A stretch of DNA of 43,494 nucleotides from Acidobacteriaceae bacterium (GTDB lineage Bacteria; Acidobacteriota; Terriglobia; Terriglobales; Acidobacteriaceae). The notes under the pieces are model-generated. The model did not search any database and was not told the DNA's origin. It worked only from the letters and a program-made list of their open reading frames with translations. Of the stretch, positions 17,632-27,552 are shown piece after piece. The DNA is taken from NCBI GenBank assembly GCA_030039035.1, contig JASHQQ010000103.1, positions 1 to 43,494 on the forward strand, given 5' to 3'. A program made the position numbers and the translations under genes. Numbering within the stretch: position 1 is the stretch's first letter; each line of letters begins with the position of its first letter.

Positions 17632-18654
17632 ATGCGGGGGTGTCGGCTCGAAATGCGCGCTGCGAAACTACTCGTCTCCCTGGTCCTCCTGGTCCTGCCC
17701 GGGGCCGCCGGACTTGGGCAGCAGTTGATGGCTCCGGCGCCGCAGCCTGCGCACCTCAGCGGCACCGTGACCGACACAAACGGGGACGTCATCCCCGGAG
17801 CAACCGTTACCATAAGTGGTCCTTCCCGGAGTCCTCGGTCCGCGGTAGCCAACGACGACGGGTTCTTCGAGATCGATAACATTGTCCCGGGTCCCGGCTA
17901 TCAGGTCATCGCGGCTGCAAAGGGATTCGCCGATTGGAACTCCCCCGCGGTTTCCCTTTTTCCGGGTCAATTCGAGATTCTCAGCGGTATCGAGCTAAGG
18001 TTGCTGGGAGAAGCAACATCGGTGACTGTGGTGGCGGCCCGGGAAGATATAGCTACGGAGCAAGTGAAGATAGAGGAGCAGCAGCGCGTCCTTGGGTTTA
18101 TTCCCAATTTCTATGTGAGCTATGACAGGGATGCGGCGCCGCTCACTTCGAGGCTCAAGTTCGAACTGGCCCTGAAAATCTCGATCGACCCGGTCACGTT
18201 TGCCGGTACGAGTTTTCTGGCGGCCGCCAATCAGGCCAGCGGCTATCCCGACTACCCGGGAGGGATAAAGGGCTACGGAGAACGGTTCGGGTCCATTTAC
18301 ACCAACGACCTGACTGATATCATGGTGGGCGGCGCCATCCTGCCGTCGATCCTGCATCAGGATCCGCGGTACTTCTACCAGGGCACGGGAACAACAAAGT
18401 CGCGCCTGATGCATGCGCTGTCGAGTCCGATCATCTGCAGGGGAGACAATGGGCAATGGCAGCCGAACTATTCCAGCCTTGGCGGCTATCTCGCCTCGGG
18501 AGCGATTGCGAACTCCTATTACCCGCAGGCGAATCGTGGCGCCGGACTTGTCCTGAGAACTTTTGGCGTGGACTTCAGCGCGAATATCGCAAACGCAGTC
18601 CTGCAGGAATTCGTGCTGCGACGACTTACTCCGACCGCTAAAGATCGGCATTGA
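17632..18654 (+). CDS. exported protein with carboxypeptidase-regulatory-like domain
   Basis: This protein has 340 residues; an in-frame ATG at 17653 is an equally possible start. A signal peptide (AAKLLVSLVLLVLPGAAGLGQ) is followed by a carboxypeptidase-regulatory-like Ig domain from about residue 40: HLSGTVTDTNGDVIPGATV, then DDGFFEIDNIVPGPGY and IELRLLGEA. Residues 140-340 form a second region without a named family that I can assign. It has FIPNFYVSYDRD, LKFELALKISIDPVTFAG, GYGERFGS and FVLRRL, and repeated Ala/Gly-rich hydrophobic stretches suggest membrane or outer-membrane association. The regulatory domain alone matches that of the Oar-like receptor at 3647-6814, but there is no beta-barrel here. 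Confidence 0.7.
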   Translation: MRGCRLEMRAAKLLVSLVLLVLPGAAGLGQQLMAPAPQPAHLSGTVTDTNGDVIPGATVTISGPSRSPRSAVANDDGFFEIDNIVPGPGYQVIAAAKGFADWNSPAVSLFPGQFEILSGIELRLLGEATSVTVVAAREDIATEQVKIEEQQRVLGFIPNFYVSYDRDAAPLTSRLKFELALKISIDPVTFAGTSFLAAANQASGYPDYPGGIKGYGERFGSIYTNDLTDIMVGGAILPSILHQDPRYFYQGTGTTKSRLMHALSSPIICRGDNGQWQPNYSSLGGYLASGAIANSYYPQANRGAGLVLRTFGVDFSANIANAVLQEFVLRRLTPTAKDRH

Positions 18655-18881
18655 CAGCGATCGCGATTCTGATCGCCCGGGTTTCGCCGGGGATCATTCC
18701 AGATCGAAGGGAGGGTGTGGATCCGGACTCTTTTCATCGGCGCAACTGCCGGCACCTCCGTCACATTCTTGACACCTGAATCCCGAGGCTGAAAAAATCC
18801 CCTCGCGTCGCCAATGTCTTGCCAATCGCCAGGCCGACACCGCGAGTCGGCAAGCGTATTCCCCTCCCGGCAGCGTGGACT

Positions 18882-20327
18882 ATGACTTCACCAGGTTGGC
18901 TTTTGACCATTGCATCGCTCGCCGCGGCCGCAACTCCCGCCTGCCTCATGGGCCAGGGCGCGCCGCCTGCCTCCGATGCCATCTGGCGCACCAGAGCCGC
19001 ACAGTCGCTCCAGCAAAGGTATCCGGTCAAGGCCCAGGAGCCCGGAAATCCGGATGCCGACAAGACCTACGCACTCGCCGATCTGATCGATCTGGCCGAG
19101 CAGCAGAATCCCGAAACGCGAGCTGCGTGGGAGGAAGCCAAATCCAGAGCCGATGCCTTGGGTATCGCGCGCAGCTCGCTTTACCCCACATTGACGGCCG
19201 TTGCTCTCGCCGTCACCCTGCGACAGGCCACGCTCATTGGCGAGTATTTCCATCGCCAGACCGAAGGCGTCTTCGAGCCCGTTCTCCACGTGGAGTACCT
19301 GGTGTTCGATCTCGGCGGACGCAGTGGAGAGATCGACGCGGCAAAAGCCAACCTGCTGGCATCCGGCTTTGCCTTCAACGACACGCATCGCCGCATCATC
19401 TATCAGGTCGCGTCGGCTTATTACCGGCTTCTCAACGCGGAGGGCCAGCGCGATGCGGCGGAAGTCAGCCTCGAAAACGCCAGGACCGTCGAGGAGGACG
19501 CCAGCGCGCGTCTGGCCAATGGTCTTGCCACCAAACCCGATCAGTTGGAGGCTACCGCGGCCCGCGCGCAGGCCGACTATGATCTCCAGGCCGCCGTCGG
19601 GGCGGTCGACATCGCTCGTGGCGATCTGGCCACCGCGATCGGCTCCGCGCCGGGGACTTTCTTCAAGGTCCAGACTATCGACAAGCTGCAACTCCCATCC
19701 GCCATAGCCGATTCCGTCGACCAGGAGATCGATCGTGCTTTCAGCCAGCGCCCCGACATGCTGCAGCAACTGGCGCGTTTGCGGGCCGCCGACGCTTCGA
19801 TCAAACAGGCAAAGTCCAGCTACTTTCCCTCTCTCAGCTTCGAGGGAGATGGCGGGCTCGCGAGAGGCTACGGACAGCAGGATCTTCTCCCCGGAAGTTA
19901 TGCGCAGGGGGAGGTTTGGACGACTCAACTGAATCTCAAATGGAATCTCTTCGACGGTGCGCGGCGCGAGTATCGCATTGCGCAGGCCAAGGCCGACAGA
20001 AAAACGGCCCAGGCGCAGATCGATTCGCTTCGCGATCAGATCGCAAACGAGGTCTGGGCCGCCTACTCCGATATGCAAACTGCCCTCCGCCAGCAGAAGG
20101 CCGCCGCCGCGTTGCTTACGGCTTCCCAGCAATCGTATGAAGCCGCGCAGGAAGCGTATGGCTATGGCGTGCGCAATCTGCTCGATGTGGTTTCGGCACA
20201 GAAGGCCCTGGCGCAGGCGCGATCGGAAGATATCTCCGCCCGAACGCAGTTGTTGCTTCAGGTCACCAGCCTCGCCTTCCGTACGGGCGACCTCATTCAG
20301 ATGCAGCATTGGAGCCCTGTCCCATGA
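18882..20327 (+). CDS. TolC-family outer-membrane efflux channel (MdtP-like)
   Basis: The ATG at 18882 was preferred over an upstream TTG at 18819 because it begins the signal peptide (MTSPGWLLTIASLAAAATPACLMG). The product of 481 residues has the two internally repeated OEP halves of TolC proteins. The segments ADLIDLAEQQNPETRAAWEEAK, VASAYYRLLNAEGQRDAAEVSLENAR and QLNLKWNLFDGARREYRIAQAKAD carry the long heptad-like Ala/Gln-rich helices of the periplasmic tunnel. It ends in ATGA, sharing bases with the next start. With the following three genes it forms an export system matching MdtP-YtcA-MdtN-MdtO, in a different order from E. coli. Confidence 0.9.
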   Translation: MTSPGWLLTIASLAAAATPACLMGQGAPPASDAIWRTRAAQSLQQRYPVKAQEPGNPDADKTYALADLIDLAEQQNPETRAAWEEAKSRADALGIARSSLYPTLTAVALAVTLRQATLIGEYFHRQTEGVFEPVLHVEYLVFDLGGRSGEIDAAKANLLASGFAFNDTHRRIIYQVASAYYRLLNAEGQRDAAEVSLENARTVEEDASARLANGLATKPDQLEATAARAQADYDLQAAVGAVDIARGDLATAIGSAPGTFFKVQTIDKLQLPSAIADSVDQEIDRAFSQRPDMLQQLARLRAADASIKQAKSSYFPSLSFEGDGGLARGYGQQDLLPGSYAQGEVWTTQLNLKWNLFDGARREYRIAQAKADRKTAQAQIDSLRDQIANEVWAAYSDMQTALRQQKAAAALLTASQQSYEAAQEAYGYGVRNLLDVVSAQKALAQARSEDISARTQLLLQVTSLAFRTGDLIQMQHWSPVP

Positions 20328-20632
20328 CCACGAATTCATCCGGCGGGGGGCGGAGCGGCCCGGTGTACCGCTCCCGGCGATGGCCGACCCGCGCGGTGGC
20401 GCTGCTCCCGATCGTGCTCGCGGGCTGCGGACGCTCGCCGACGTTCAACATACTCGGGTCGTTCTTCCCGTCCTGGCTCCTCTGCCTTGTTGCGGGCATC
20501 GTCCTGGCTGCTCTTTCAAAGCTTCTGTTTGGCCGCTTCTCCCTCGACAAGGAGATTCTCTGGCCCGTGCTTCTTTATCCGTGCATGGCGCTCTTTTTTG
20601 CCTGCGCGCTCTGGCTCATCTTCTTTAGCTGA
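20324..20632 (+). CDS. ytcA: YtcA-like inner-membrane lipoprotein of an MdtNOP-type efflux operon
   Basis: The ATG at 20324 overlaps the TolC-type stop (ATGA). The 102-residue product has a Type II signal with lipobox LAGC (Cys35). GRSPTFNILGSFFPSWLLCLVAGI follows, then a second membrane segment (LYPCMALFFACALWLIFF). This matches the E. coli YtcA family by memory: a lipidated Cys, a S/P-rich stretch with FPSWxxC, and two membrane spans. ytcA lies beside mdtNOP in E. coli, as here. Its role is not established; it is thought to be an accessory of this class of transporter. The next gene starts 14 bases downstream. Confidence 0.8.
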   Translation: MTTNSSGGGRSGPVYRSRRWPTRAVALLPIVLAGCGRSPTFNILGSFFPSWLLCLVAGIVLAALSKLLFGRFSLDKEILWPVLLYPCMALFFACALWLIFFS

Positions 20633-20646
20633 ATGGAGGACGAATC

Positions 20647-21885
20647 ATGCCGGCCGACTCAGAGCACGCCCGTCTTCACATGGTCGGCCGTGCCATCAGC
20701 ATTGGGGTGATCGTCTGCACTGTCATTACCGCGCTGCTTGTCCTCCATGAGGTCGTCTCCAATCCGCGCACCGACGACGCCGAGGTGTTTGCGAATTTCA
20801 TCGGGATGGCTCCGCTGGTCAACGGCCCGGTGATGCACCTCTATGTCATGGACAATGAATGGGTCAGGGCCGGCGCTCCCTTGTTCGACATCGACGACCG
20901 CCCCTACGCCTACGCGCTGGCCCATGCCCGTTCCGACCAAAGCGCGCTGGAAGGCCAGATCGGCGACGAGCGCCGTCTCATCGCCGGCAAATCCAGCGGC
21001 GTGGATGTCGCCAGGGCCAACGCCCTGAGCGCCGAAGCCAGCCTCGCCCGCTCCGCGGCCGCGGTGGAGGAAGCCAAGGCCGATGTCGGCAACGCTGAGG
21101 CTGCGGTCGAGCGCTCCAACGCGGAACTCAAATACGCTTCCGACAACCTGCACCGCATCGAGCCGCTTCTGACGCGCCAGTTTGTCACCGTCGACCAGGT
21201 GGATCAGGCTCGCACATTGGAGATCTCGCGCACGCAGGCCGCCAATCAGGCGAGATCGCAACTGGCTTTGGCCGAGGCCGGCCTGCTCGCTTCCCAGGCG
21301 CAATACAAACAGGCGCAGGCCGTGCTCGAACAGAGCCATCAGCAGGTCGAGGAGGCGACGCACAATGTGACCACGCTTCGGCCCCTCGAAGGACAACTTC
21401 CGGGCAAGCAGGCAGCCATCGATAATGCCCTGTACGACTTCGACAATTGCCACGTCGTCGCGCCTTTTGACGCCCGCGTCACCAACCTCACCATTTCGCA
21501 AGGCGACTACGCAAACGCCGGCAAAGCGGTCTTCACTCTCATCGACACCCGCACCTGGTGGGTCGTCGCCAACTTCCGCGAGACGCAACTGCACCACATC
21601 CATCAGGGAATGCGTGCCGACGTCTATGTCATGTCCCACCCCACGGCCCGGTACAACGGCGTTGTCGACAGCGTCGGATTCGGCGTGACGCCCGACACGG
21701 ACCTCGTTGGCCGCCTCAGCGCCCCGGGACTCCCCGACATACAGCGCACCCTCAACTGGGTGCATCTGGCCTCGCGCTTTCCGGTGCGGATTCGAATTCT
21801 GAATGGCCCGTCCGATGATTTCCGCCTTGGCGAATCCGCCACCGTCATCATCCGCGGCTACGCGGATCACGAACCGGGAAAATAG
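20647..21885 (+). CDS. mdtN: membrane fusion protein, HlyD/EmrA family (MdtN-like)
   Basis: This 412-residue periplasmic adaptor starts at an ATG preceded by GGAGGACGAATC. A single N-terminal transmembrane helix (about 17-36) is followed by RTDDAEVFANFIGM, the classic start of the lipoyl half-motif. A long alpha-helical hairpin rich in Ala/Glu/Gln (about 95-265) would contact the TolC channel. The second lipoyl half and beta-barrel begin around NCHVVAPFDARVTNLTISQGDYANAG, a strongly conserved segment. It would link the FUSC protein in the inner membrane to the TolC-type channel. It is separated from the FUSC gene by two bases, so translation is probably coupled. Confidence 0.92.
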   Translation: MPADSEHARLHMVGRAISIGVIVCTVITALLVLHEVVSNPRTDDAEVFANFIGMAPLVNGPVMHLYVMDNEWVRAGAPLFDIDDRPYAYALAHARSDQSALEGQIGDERRLIAGKSSGVDVARANALSAEASLARSAAAVEEAKADVGNAEAAVERSNAELKYASDNLHRIEPLLTRQFVTVDQVDQARTLEISRTQAANQARSQLALAEAGLLASQAQYKQAQAVLEQSHQQVEEATHNVTTLRPLEGQLPGKQAAIDNALYDFDNCHVVAPFDARVTNLTISQGDYANAGKAVFTLIDTRTWWVVANFRETQLHHIHQGMRADVYVMSHPTARYNGVVDSVGFGVTPDTDLVGRLSAPGLPDIQRTLNWVHLASRFPVRIRILNGPSDDFRLGESATVIIRGYADHEPGK

Positions 21886-21887
21886 AG

Positions 21888-24068
21888 ATGGCGACCGAAC
21901 CGATTCACCTTCCGAATCCGGAACGATTCAGCGATTGGTTCCCGGAGTTCCTCAAAAAGGAGCTTGCACCCTATCCTGGCCGCGGCGCAATGGTGGCGCG
22001 CATCGTCGTCTCCGCGACCCTGACCATGATCTTCATCGTCACCTTCCGCATTCCCGGTGGCGTCGTCGGAGCGTTGTCCGCCTTCTTTCTTTCCCGCGAG
22101 AGCCTGGTCTCCACCGGCCGCTCGGCGATTTTCATGGTTGCGGCCTTCGTGCTCGGCGCCCTCTTCATCCCGGTCGGCGCGCGTTTTTTTGCCTCCGCTC
22201 AGGAGACCCACTTCTTCTGGGTCGGTTGCACCCTCTTTCTCGCCTTCTTCATGCTCCGTTGCCTTGCCAACTACGCGATCGCGATAGGCTTCGGTCTGGT
22301 CATCGGCAATGTTGTCGGCATCTGGTATCTGCCCGGCCCTGCGGAAACGAACGTCGAAAACACACTATGGCTGGTTGCAGCCACGCTCATCGGGGTGCTG
22401 GTGACGCTGGGCACCGAGATCGTCTTCCGCGCGCTGCGTGGCGGCGATGACCTCGTGGAAGGAGTTGACACCCGCCTCGCGCTCCTCGAAAACCTGATGG
22501 CGGATTACGCCGATGGCCGGCCGCCTTCGATTGCCACACGAGCCGGCCTTGCCCAGTTCGCCATGGTCGGAGCCGGCGCGCTCCGTCGTTACGTGGCCCG
22601 CGCGAACTACACCCCGCTGTATCGCACGCGCATGAGCACGCTGGTCTCGCTGGTGGCCCGTTCGGTTGACTTTGCCGCCGCTCTGGCCGGCGCGTATCCT
22701 TCCCTGCCGGACCTCCGGGAACGCGCCGCGCGCATCCGCCAAAGCCTGGCCGACATTCGCAACTGCCTTCGCACCCACGGCCAACCCTGCGAGGCTACGC
22801 TCGAGCCCCTGCCCAGTCCCGGCACTCCGCTCCTGTCGGAAATCGAATCCATGGTGTCGCTCATGCCTTCCATCTTCAGCGATGAGGCGGCCACCGATCC
22901 GGAGCTTGAGTCGATTGAGGACGTGCCGCTAGCCAACCGCGTCTTCGTTCCCGACGCCTTCTCCAATCCCGAGCATCTGCGCTTCATCCTCGGTGGAACC
23001 ATGGCCGCGATGTTCTGCTACGTCACTTATGTGTCCCTTGACTGGCCCAATCTTTCCACTTCCATCACCACCTGCATTCTCACCGCGCTCACAACCATTG
23101 GCTCCTCGCGCCAGAAACAGGTGCTGCGCATCGCCGGATTCGTTCTTGGCGGCGTCATCGCGGGCATGGGAGCCCAGATTTTCGTTCTGCCCTACATCGA
23201 TTCCATCGGCGGATTCACGGTGCTCTTTGCCGTCAATACCGCCATCGCAGCGTGGATCGCAACCTCGGGCACGCGGCTTGCCTACGCGGGCGTGCAGTAT
23301 GCCTTTGCGTTTTACCTCATCCACCTCAGCGACTTTTCCATCCAGACCAACCTTGCCGTCGCACGCGATCGCGCCCTCGGCGTCCTGCTCGGCATTACCA
23401 TGATGTGGCTCGTCTTTGAGCGGTTCTTTCCCCGCTCCGCCGCCGACGAAATGGTGCGCATTTTTGTCGCCAATCTCCGCCTGCTGGCGGATTTCTCGTC
23501 GTCCACTCCGCGCGCCGATCATCCCGGGGATGTATCGAAGGTTCGCCGCCAGCGCGAAGAGATCTATCGTCATTTCGGCGACGTGATCGCACAGTCCGAT
23601 GCTGTCCCTTTCGAGACCGGCGCGCCGCGCGCGGGAGACATGGCGGCCCGCGATCGCATCCGCCGCTGGCAGGCCTCCTTGCGCAGCTTTTATTTGCTCG
23701 AGGCCCCGCTGGTCCAGTTGCGTGTCTTCGGCGACGATTCGAAGCCGACGCCTTTCCGGGAATATGAAAACGAATTCCGCTTCGAGTGCGTGCGCATCTT
23801 CCGCCAGATGGCGGAAAGCCTTGAAAGCCAGCTTGCCACCCGCGCTCACCGACCTGGCGCGCCGGCAAGCCTCCTCCGTCGCATCGACTCCGCGGCCGCA
23901 CGAATCGCAGCCCAACTCTCCGAGCGGGAAAAGTCTCTCGTCCGTCTCACGCGGACCATTGCGCAACTGGTCGACCGCCTGCATTCGGAGGTCGCATCCG
24001 AAGGCCTGTATGATCTTCCGCAAGCCTCCCTGTCCCTGCCGCCGGCGGCGGAGCCGGACAGCGCGTGA
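21888..24068 (+). CDS. mdtO: FUSC-family inner-membrane exporter (MdtO/AaeB-like)
   Basis: This 726-residue protein has two membrane blocks. The first (about residues 38-185) contains five or six hydrophobic segments, including IVVSATLTMIFIVTF and TLFLAFFMLRCLANYAIA. The second (about 365-510) includes LRFILGGTMAAMFCYVTYVS and AVNTAIAAWIATSG. Hydrophilic domains lie between and after them. This duplicated plan is the FUSC/YccS/AaeB fold, which exports aromatic acids, sulfa drugs or similar small acids in complex with an HlyD-type adaptor. In E. coli, MdtO is the counterpart of MdtN and MdtP, and all three partners are adjacent here. The substrate is unknown. No regulator gene lies beside the operon. 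Confidence 0.9.
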   Translation: MATEPIHLPNPERFSDWFPEFLKKELAPYPGRGAMVARIVVSATLTMIFIVTFRIPGGVVGALSAFFLSRESLVSTGRSAIFMVAAFVLGALFIPVGARFFASAQETHFFWVGCTLFLAFFMLRCLANYAIAIGFGLVIGNVVGIWYLPGPAETNVENTLWLVAATLIGVLVTLGTEIVFRALRGGDDLVEGVDTRLALLENLMADYADGRPPSIATRAGLAQFAMVGAGALRRYVARANYTPLYRTRMSTLVSLVARSVDFAAALAGAYPSLPDLRERAARIRQSLADIRNCLRTHGQPCEATLEPLPSPGTPLLSEIESMVSLMPSIFSDEAATDPELESIEDVPLANRVFVPDAFSNPEHLRFILGGTMAAMFCYVTYVSLDWPNLSTSITTCILTALTTIGSSRQKQVLRIAGFVLGGVIAGMGAQIFVLPYIDSIGGFTVLFAVNTAIAAWIATSGTRLAYAGVQYAFAFYLIHLSDFSIQTNLAVARDRALGVLLGITMMWLVFERFFPRSAADEMVRIFVANLRLLADFSSSTPRADHPGDVSKVRRQREEIYRHFGDVIAQSDAVPFETGAPRAGDMAARDRIRRWQASLRSFYLLEAPLVQLRVFGDDSKPTPFREYENEFRFECVRIFRQMAESLESQLATRAHRPGAPASLLRRIDSAAARIAAQLSEREKSLVRLTRTIAQLVDRLHSEVASEGLYDLPQASLSLPPAAEPDSA

Positions 24069-24255
24069 GGCGCCGCGGCAACCTCGAGGGAATTGATCAT
24101 CGAGCTGGCGGCAGACAGGCTTTTCGTCGCCGGTTCCCGGATCCGGAACTGGCTCGTGTCGGATGACACGAAGACGCAGCGAGAGCTCATCGGCCCGGCA
24201 GGAACCGGGGCTTCCGCGCGGAACGGCCCCCGAACGCATTCAGGGAGGATCGAAT

Positions 24256-25959
24256 ATGGCAACCTCATTGCAATCGCCGCCGGGCAAAGCATCGTCCCGC
24301 AGGGTCGCGCTCTCCGGGTTCGATCTGATCAATAGCCCGCGGCTCAACAAAGGGACCGCCTTCACGGACCACGAGCGCGACCTTTTCTCCCTGCACGGAC
24401 TGCTGCCGCCGCACGTCGGCACCCTGGAAGAACAACTGGAACGGCGCATGCAAGCGCTCGAAAACGAAATCACGCCGTTCAACAAATACGCATTTCTCCG
24501 CGATCTTCAGGACATCAACGAGACGCTTTTCCACGCGTTGATTGTGCGCAACGTTGAGAAGCTGCTTCCGCTGGTTTACACACCCACGGTCGGTGAGGGT
24601 TGCCAGCGGTTCAGCGAGATCTGGAGAAAGCCGCGCGGCCTTTTCCTCAGCCATCCCAACCGGGATCGCATCGCGCAGATCCTGAGCCACCCGCGCTACG
24701 ACGGCATCCGCTGCATCGTGGTCAGCGACGGCGAGCGTATTCTCGGCCTGGGCGACCAGGGAGCCGGGGGCATGGGTATTCCCATCGGCAAGATGGCGCT
24801 CTATACCGCGTTGGGCGGAATCCACCCGGAACACTGCCTGCCCATCCTGCTGGACGTGGGCACGGACAACGAGGAACGGCTGAAGAGCCCGATTTACGTG
24901 GGCTGGAGACACCCCCGCGTCCGCGGGCAGGAGTACGACGACTTTGTCGACACCTTCGTGCAAGCCGTCAGGGCGCGCTGGCCGCACGTCCTGCTGCAGT
25001 GGGAGGACTTCGCCGGCAGCAATGCCGCGCGGCTCCTGGCCCGCTACCGGAACCAGCTCTGCACTTTCAACGACGACATTCAGGGAACCGCGGCCATCGC
25101 CACTGCGACGTTGATCTCCGCGATCAACGTTACGGGCGTTCCGCTGGAGAAGCAGAGAATCGTGGTCTTCGGATTCGGCAGTGCAGGCCTCGGCATTACC
25201 GGGCTGCTGACGCAGTTCATCGAGGACAGGGGCATTGGAAGTGAGCAGGCGCGAGCCTGCTTTTACGGAATCGATCAATACGGGCTCGTCACCGCGAGCC
25301 GCGCAAACCTGACCGCGGGGCAACTGCCCTACGCCCGCAAGGAAGAGGAAGTGCGGGGATGGCGGCAGCCCGACGGCAGCGTCGGACTGGTCGATCTGAT
25401 GCGCCATGCACGGCCCACGGTGCTGATCGGTGTGTCGGGACAGGGCGGTGCCTTTACCGAAGAGGCCGTGCGCGAAATGGCCAGGCACGCGGAGCGGCCG
25501 GTGATCTTTCCCCTGTCCAACCCCACGTCGCGCAGCGAGGCCACGCCGCAGGAGCTGATGGACTGGACCGGCGGACGGGCGCTGGTCGGTACCGGCAGTC
25601 CTTTTGAGCCGGTGAATGTCGGCGGCCGGCGAGTGTCCGTCGCGCAAACCAACAACTCCTACATCTTTCCGGGACTTGCCTTGGGAATCGTCGCCTCCCG
25701 GGCAAGGCATGTCACCGACAGCATGGTGAAAGCCGCGGCCACCGGGCTGGTGCGCCATTTGCCCACGCGGCGGAATACGGAGGGGAGCCTTTTGCCGGAG
25801 CTGTCGGAGGCGCGTTCTCTCGGTCGCCTCATCGGCGAAGCGGTAGGCCGGCAGGCGATGCTCGACGGCGAGGCGCAGGTCGCCGGCGAAGACGAGCTGA
25901 TGCGCGCGATCGGGGACAACATCTGGGAGCCGGTGTACGAACCTTATGAGCGCGCCTGA
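24256..25959 (+). CDS. NAD-type malic enzyme (malate to pyruvate + CO2)
   Basis: The start ATG at 24256 sits nine bases after GGGAGG, and 567 residues is the standard length of MaeA-type enzymes. Catalytic residues are in place: Tyr108 (LVYTPTVGEGC), Lys179 (GKMALYTA), metal ligands Glu250 and Asp251 (WEDFAGSNA) and Asp274 (NDDIQGTA). The nucleotide-binding loop is GFGSAGLGI from residue 306. It converts malate to pyruvate with reduction of NAD(P); NAD is favoured by family resemblance rather than by a decisive residue. The fumarase gene follows 153 bases downstream. Together they form a fumarate-malate-pyruvate route, which can supply pyruvate and reducing power. Confidence 0.93.
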   Translation: MATSLQSPPGKASSRRVALSGFDLINSPRLNKGTAFTDHERDLFSLHGLLPPHVGTLEEQLERRMQALENEITPFNKYAFLRDLQDINETLFHALIVRNVEKLLPLVYTPTVGEGCQRFSEIWRKPRGLFLSHPNRDRIAQILSHPRYDGIRCIVVSDGERILGLGDQGAGGMGIPIGKMALYTALGGIHPEHCLPILLDVGTDNEERLKSPIYVGWRHPRVRGQEYDDFVDTFVQAVRARWPHVLLQWEDFAGSNAARLLARYRNQLCTFNDDIQGTAAIATATLISAINVTGVPLEKQRIVVFGFGSAGLGITGLLTQFIEDRGIGSEQARACFYGIDQYGLVTASRANLTAGQLPYARKEEEVRGWRQPDGSVGLVDLMRHARPTVLIGVSGQGGAFTEEAVREMARHAERPVIFPLSNPTSRSEATPQELMDWTGGRALVGTGSPFEPVNVGGRRVSVAQTNNSYIFPGLALGIVASRARHVTDSMVKAAATGLVRHLPTRRNTEGSLLPELSEARSLGRLIGEAVGRQAMLDGEAQVAGEDELMRAIGDNIWEPVYEPYERA

Positions 25960-26112
25960 TCAGGGCAGCTCGGGAAACAGTGTGTCCGTTTGGAAACTGC
26001 GCCAGGTTGCCGCTCCCCGTTGGGTCGCGTCGGCCTGGCGATACTTCTCCGGCGCCATGGTTTCCTGAACTGCCGTAGCCGCCCGGCAAGCAGGCGGCGG
26101 GGAGCTGGGGAT

Positions 26113-27552
26113 ATGTCTCTCAACAATACGACGGCAAGTCCTTTTCGCATTGAAGAAGATGCCCTGGGCGAGGTCGAGGTTCCCTCGGAGCGTCTCTGGG
26201 GCGCGCAGACGCAGCGCTCGCATCTGAACTTCACCATCGGAGTGGAACGATTCCGCTGGGGCCGGCCGGTCATCCGCGCGCTCGGCATCCTGAAGAAATG
26301 CGCCGCGCTGGCCAACGGCGAACTGGGTCAGCTTCCCGATGAGAAAGTCGACCTGATCGTTCGCGCCGCGCAGGAGGTGATCGACGGCCGGTGGGACGCC
26401 GAATTTCCGCTGGTCGTCTTCCAGACCGGATCGGGCACGCAGACCAACATGAACGCCAACGAAGTGATCGCCAATCGTGCCATCCAGCTTGCCGGAGGCG
26501 TTCCCGGCTCGAAAAAGCCCATTCATCCCAACGACGATGTGAATCACAGCCAGTCGTCGAACGATACGTTTCCCACTGCCATGCACATCGCCGCTGTCGA
26601 AGCGGTCGACAATCTGCTCGATCCCGCCGTTCTCGAACTTCGCGACACGCTCGATGCGAAGGCGCAGGCGTATCGCGATGTGGTCATGATCGGCCGGACG
26701 CATCTGCAGGACGCGACGCCTCTGACCGTCGGACAGATGATGTCGGGATGGGTTGCGCAACTCGACGAAGCCCTCGCCGGCATCCGTGGCACGCTCGTCT
26801 TTATTTATCCGCTGGCCATCGGCGGAACCGCGGTCGGTACCGGACTGAACGCGCATCCGCGCTTCGGCGAAGTGACTGCCCGGCGCATTGCGGAAGAAAC
26901 CGGAAAGCCCTTCGCTTCGGCAGCGAACAAATTCGCCGCGCTGTCTGCCCATGACGGCTTGGTCGCGGTGAGCGCCGCCTTGCGCACGCTCGCCGGCGCG
27001 CTCATGAAGATCGCCAACGATGTGCGCTGGTACGCCTCAGGACCGCGAGCGGGAATCGGCGAGTTCAGTATCCCGGAGAACGAGCCGGGCTCGTCGATCA
27101 TGCCGGGAAAAGTCAATCCCACGCAATGCGAAGCGCTCACCATGATCGCGGTTCAGGTCTTCGGCAACGACCATGCCGTCGCCTTCGCAGGCTCGCAGGG
27201 CAACTTTCAGCTCAATGTGTACAAGCCCGTCATCCTGCACAACGTGCTCACTTCGATCGAACTGCTCGCCGACGGCTGCCGCTCCTTCAACGACCATTGC
27301 GCAAAAGGAATCGAGCCCAATGCGAAGCGGATTCGCGAGCATCTCGACCGGTCGCTGATGCTGGTGACCGCGCTCAATCCGCACATCGGTTACGGGAAAG
27401 CCGCCAGGATCTCCCGCACCGCTCACCTCGAGGGCATCAGCCTGCGGGAGGCTGCTCTGAAGCTGGGCTTCCTCACTGCCGATCAGTTCGACCAATGGGT
27501 GCGTCCGGAAGATATGACCCGCCCGCTTGCCGAAGACGAATCCGCACATTGA
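26113..27552 (+). CDS. fumC: class II fumarate hydratase
   Basis: The ATG at 26113 follows GCTGGGGAT and begins [19 protein letters not shown], the normal N-terminal start of FumC; an ORF extension upstream lacks homology. The 479-residue product has the superfamily signature [10 protein letters not shown] (residues 327-336) with the active-site loop Ser, [26 protein letters not shown] (substrate binding), [15 protein letters not shown] with its His, and PHIGYGKAA. It interconverts fumarate and malate without an iron-sulfur cluster, unlike class I, and so is oxygen-stable. It lies just after the malic enzyme gene and probably shares its transcript. Confidence 0.96.
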   Translation: MSLNNTTASPFRIEEDALGEVEVPSERLWGAQTQRSHLNFTIGVERFRWGRPVIRALGILKKCAALANGELGQLPDEKVDLIVRAAQEVIDGRWDAEFPLVVFQTGSGTQTNMNANEVIANRAIQLAGGVPGSKKPIHPNDDVNHSQSSNDTFPTAMHIAAVEAVDNLLDPAVLELRDTLDAKAQAYRDVVMIGRTHLQDATPLTVGQMMSGWVAQLDEALAGIRGTLVFIYPLAIGGTAVGTGLNAHPRFGEVTARRIAEETGKPFASAANKFAALSAHDGLVAVSAALRTLAGALMKIANDVRWYASGPRAGIGEFSIPENEPGSSIMPGKVNPTQCEALTMIAVQVFGNDHAVAFAGSQGNFQLNVYKPVILHNVLTSIELLADGCRSFNDHCAKGIEPNAKRIREHLDRSLMLVTALNPHIGYGKAARISRTAHLEGISLREAALKLGFLTADQFDQWVRPEDMTRPLAEDESAH

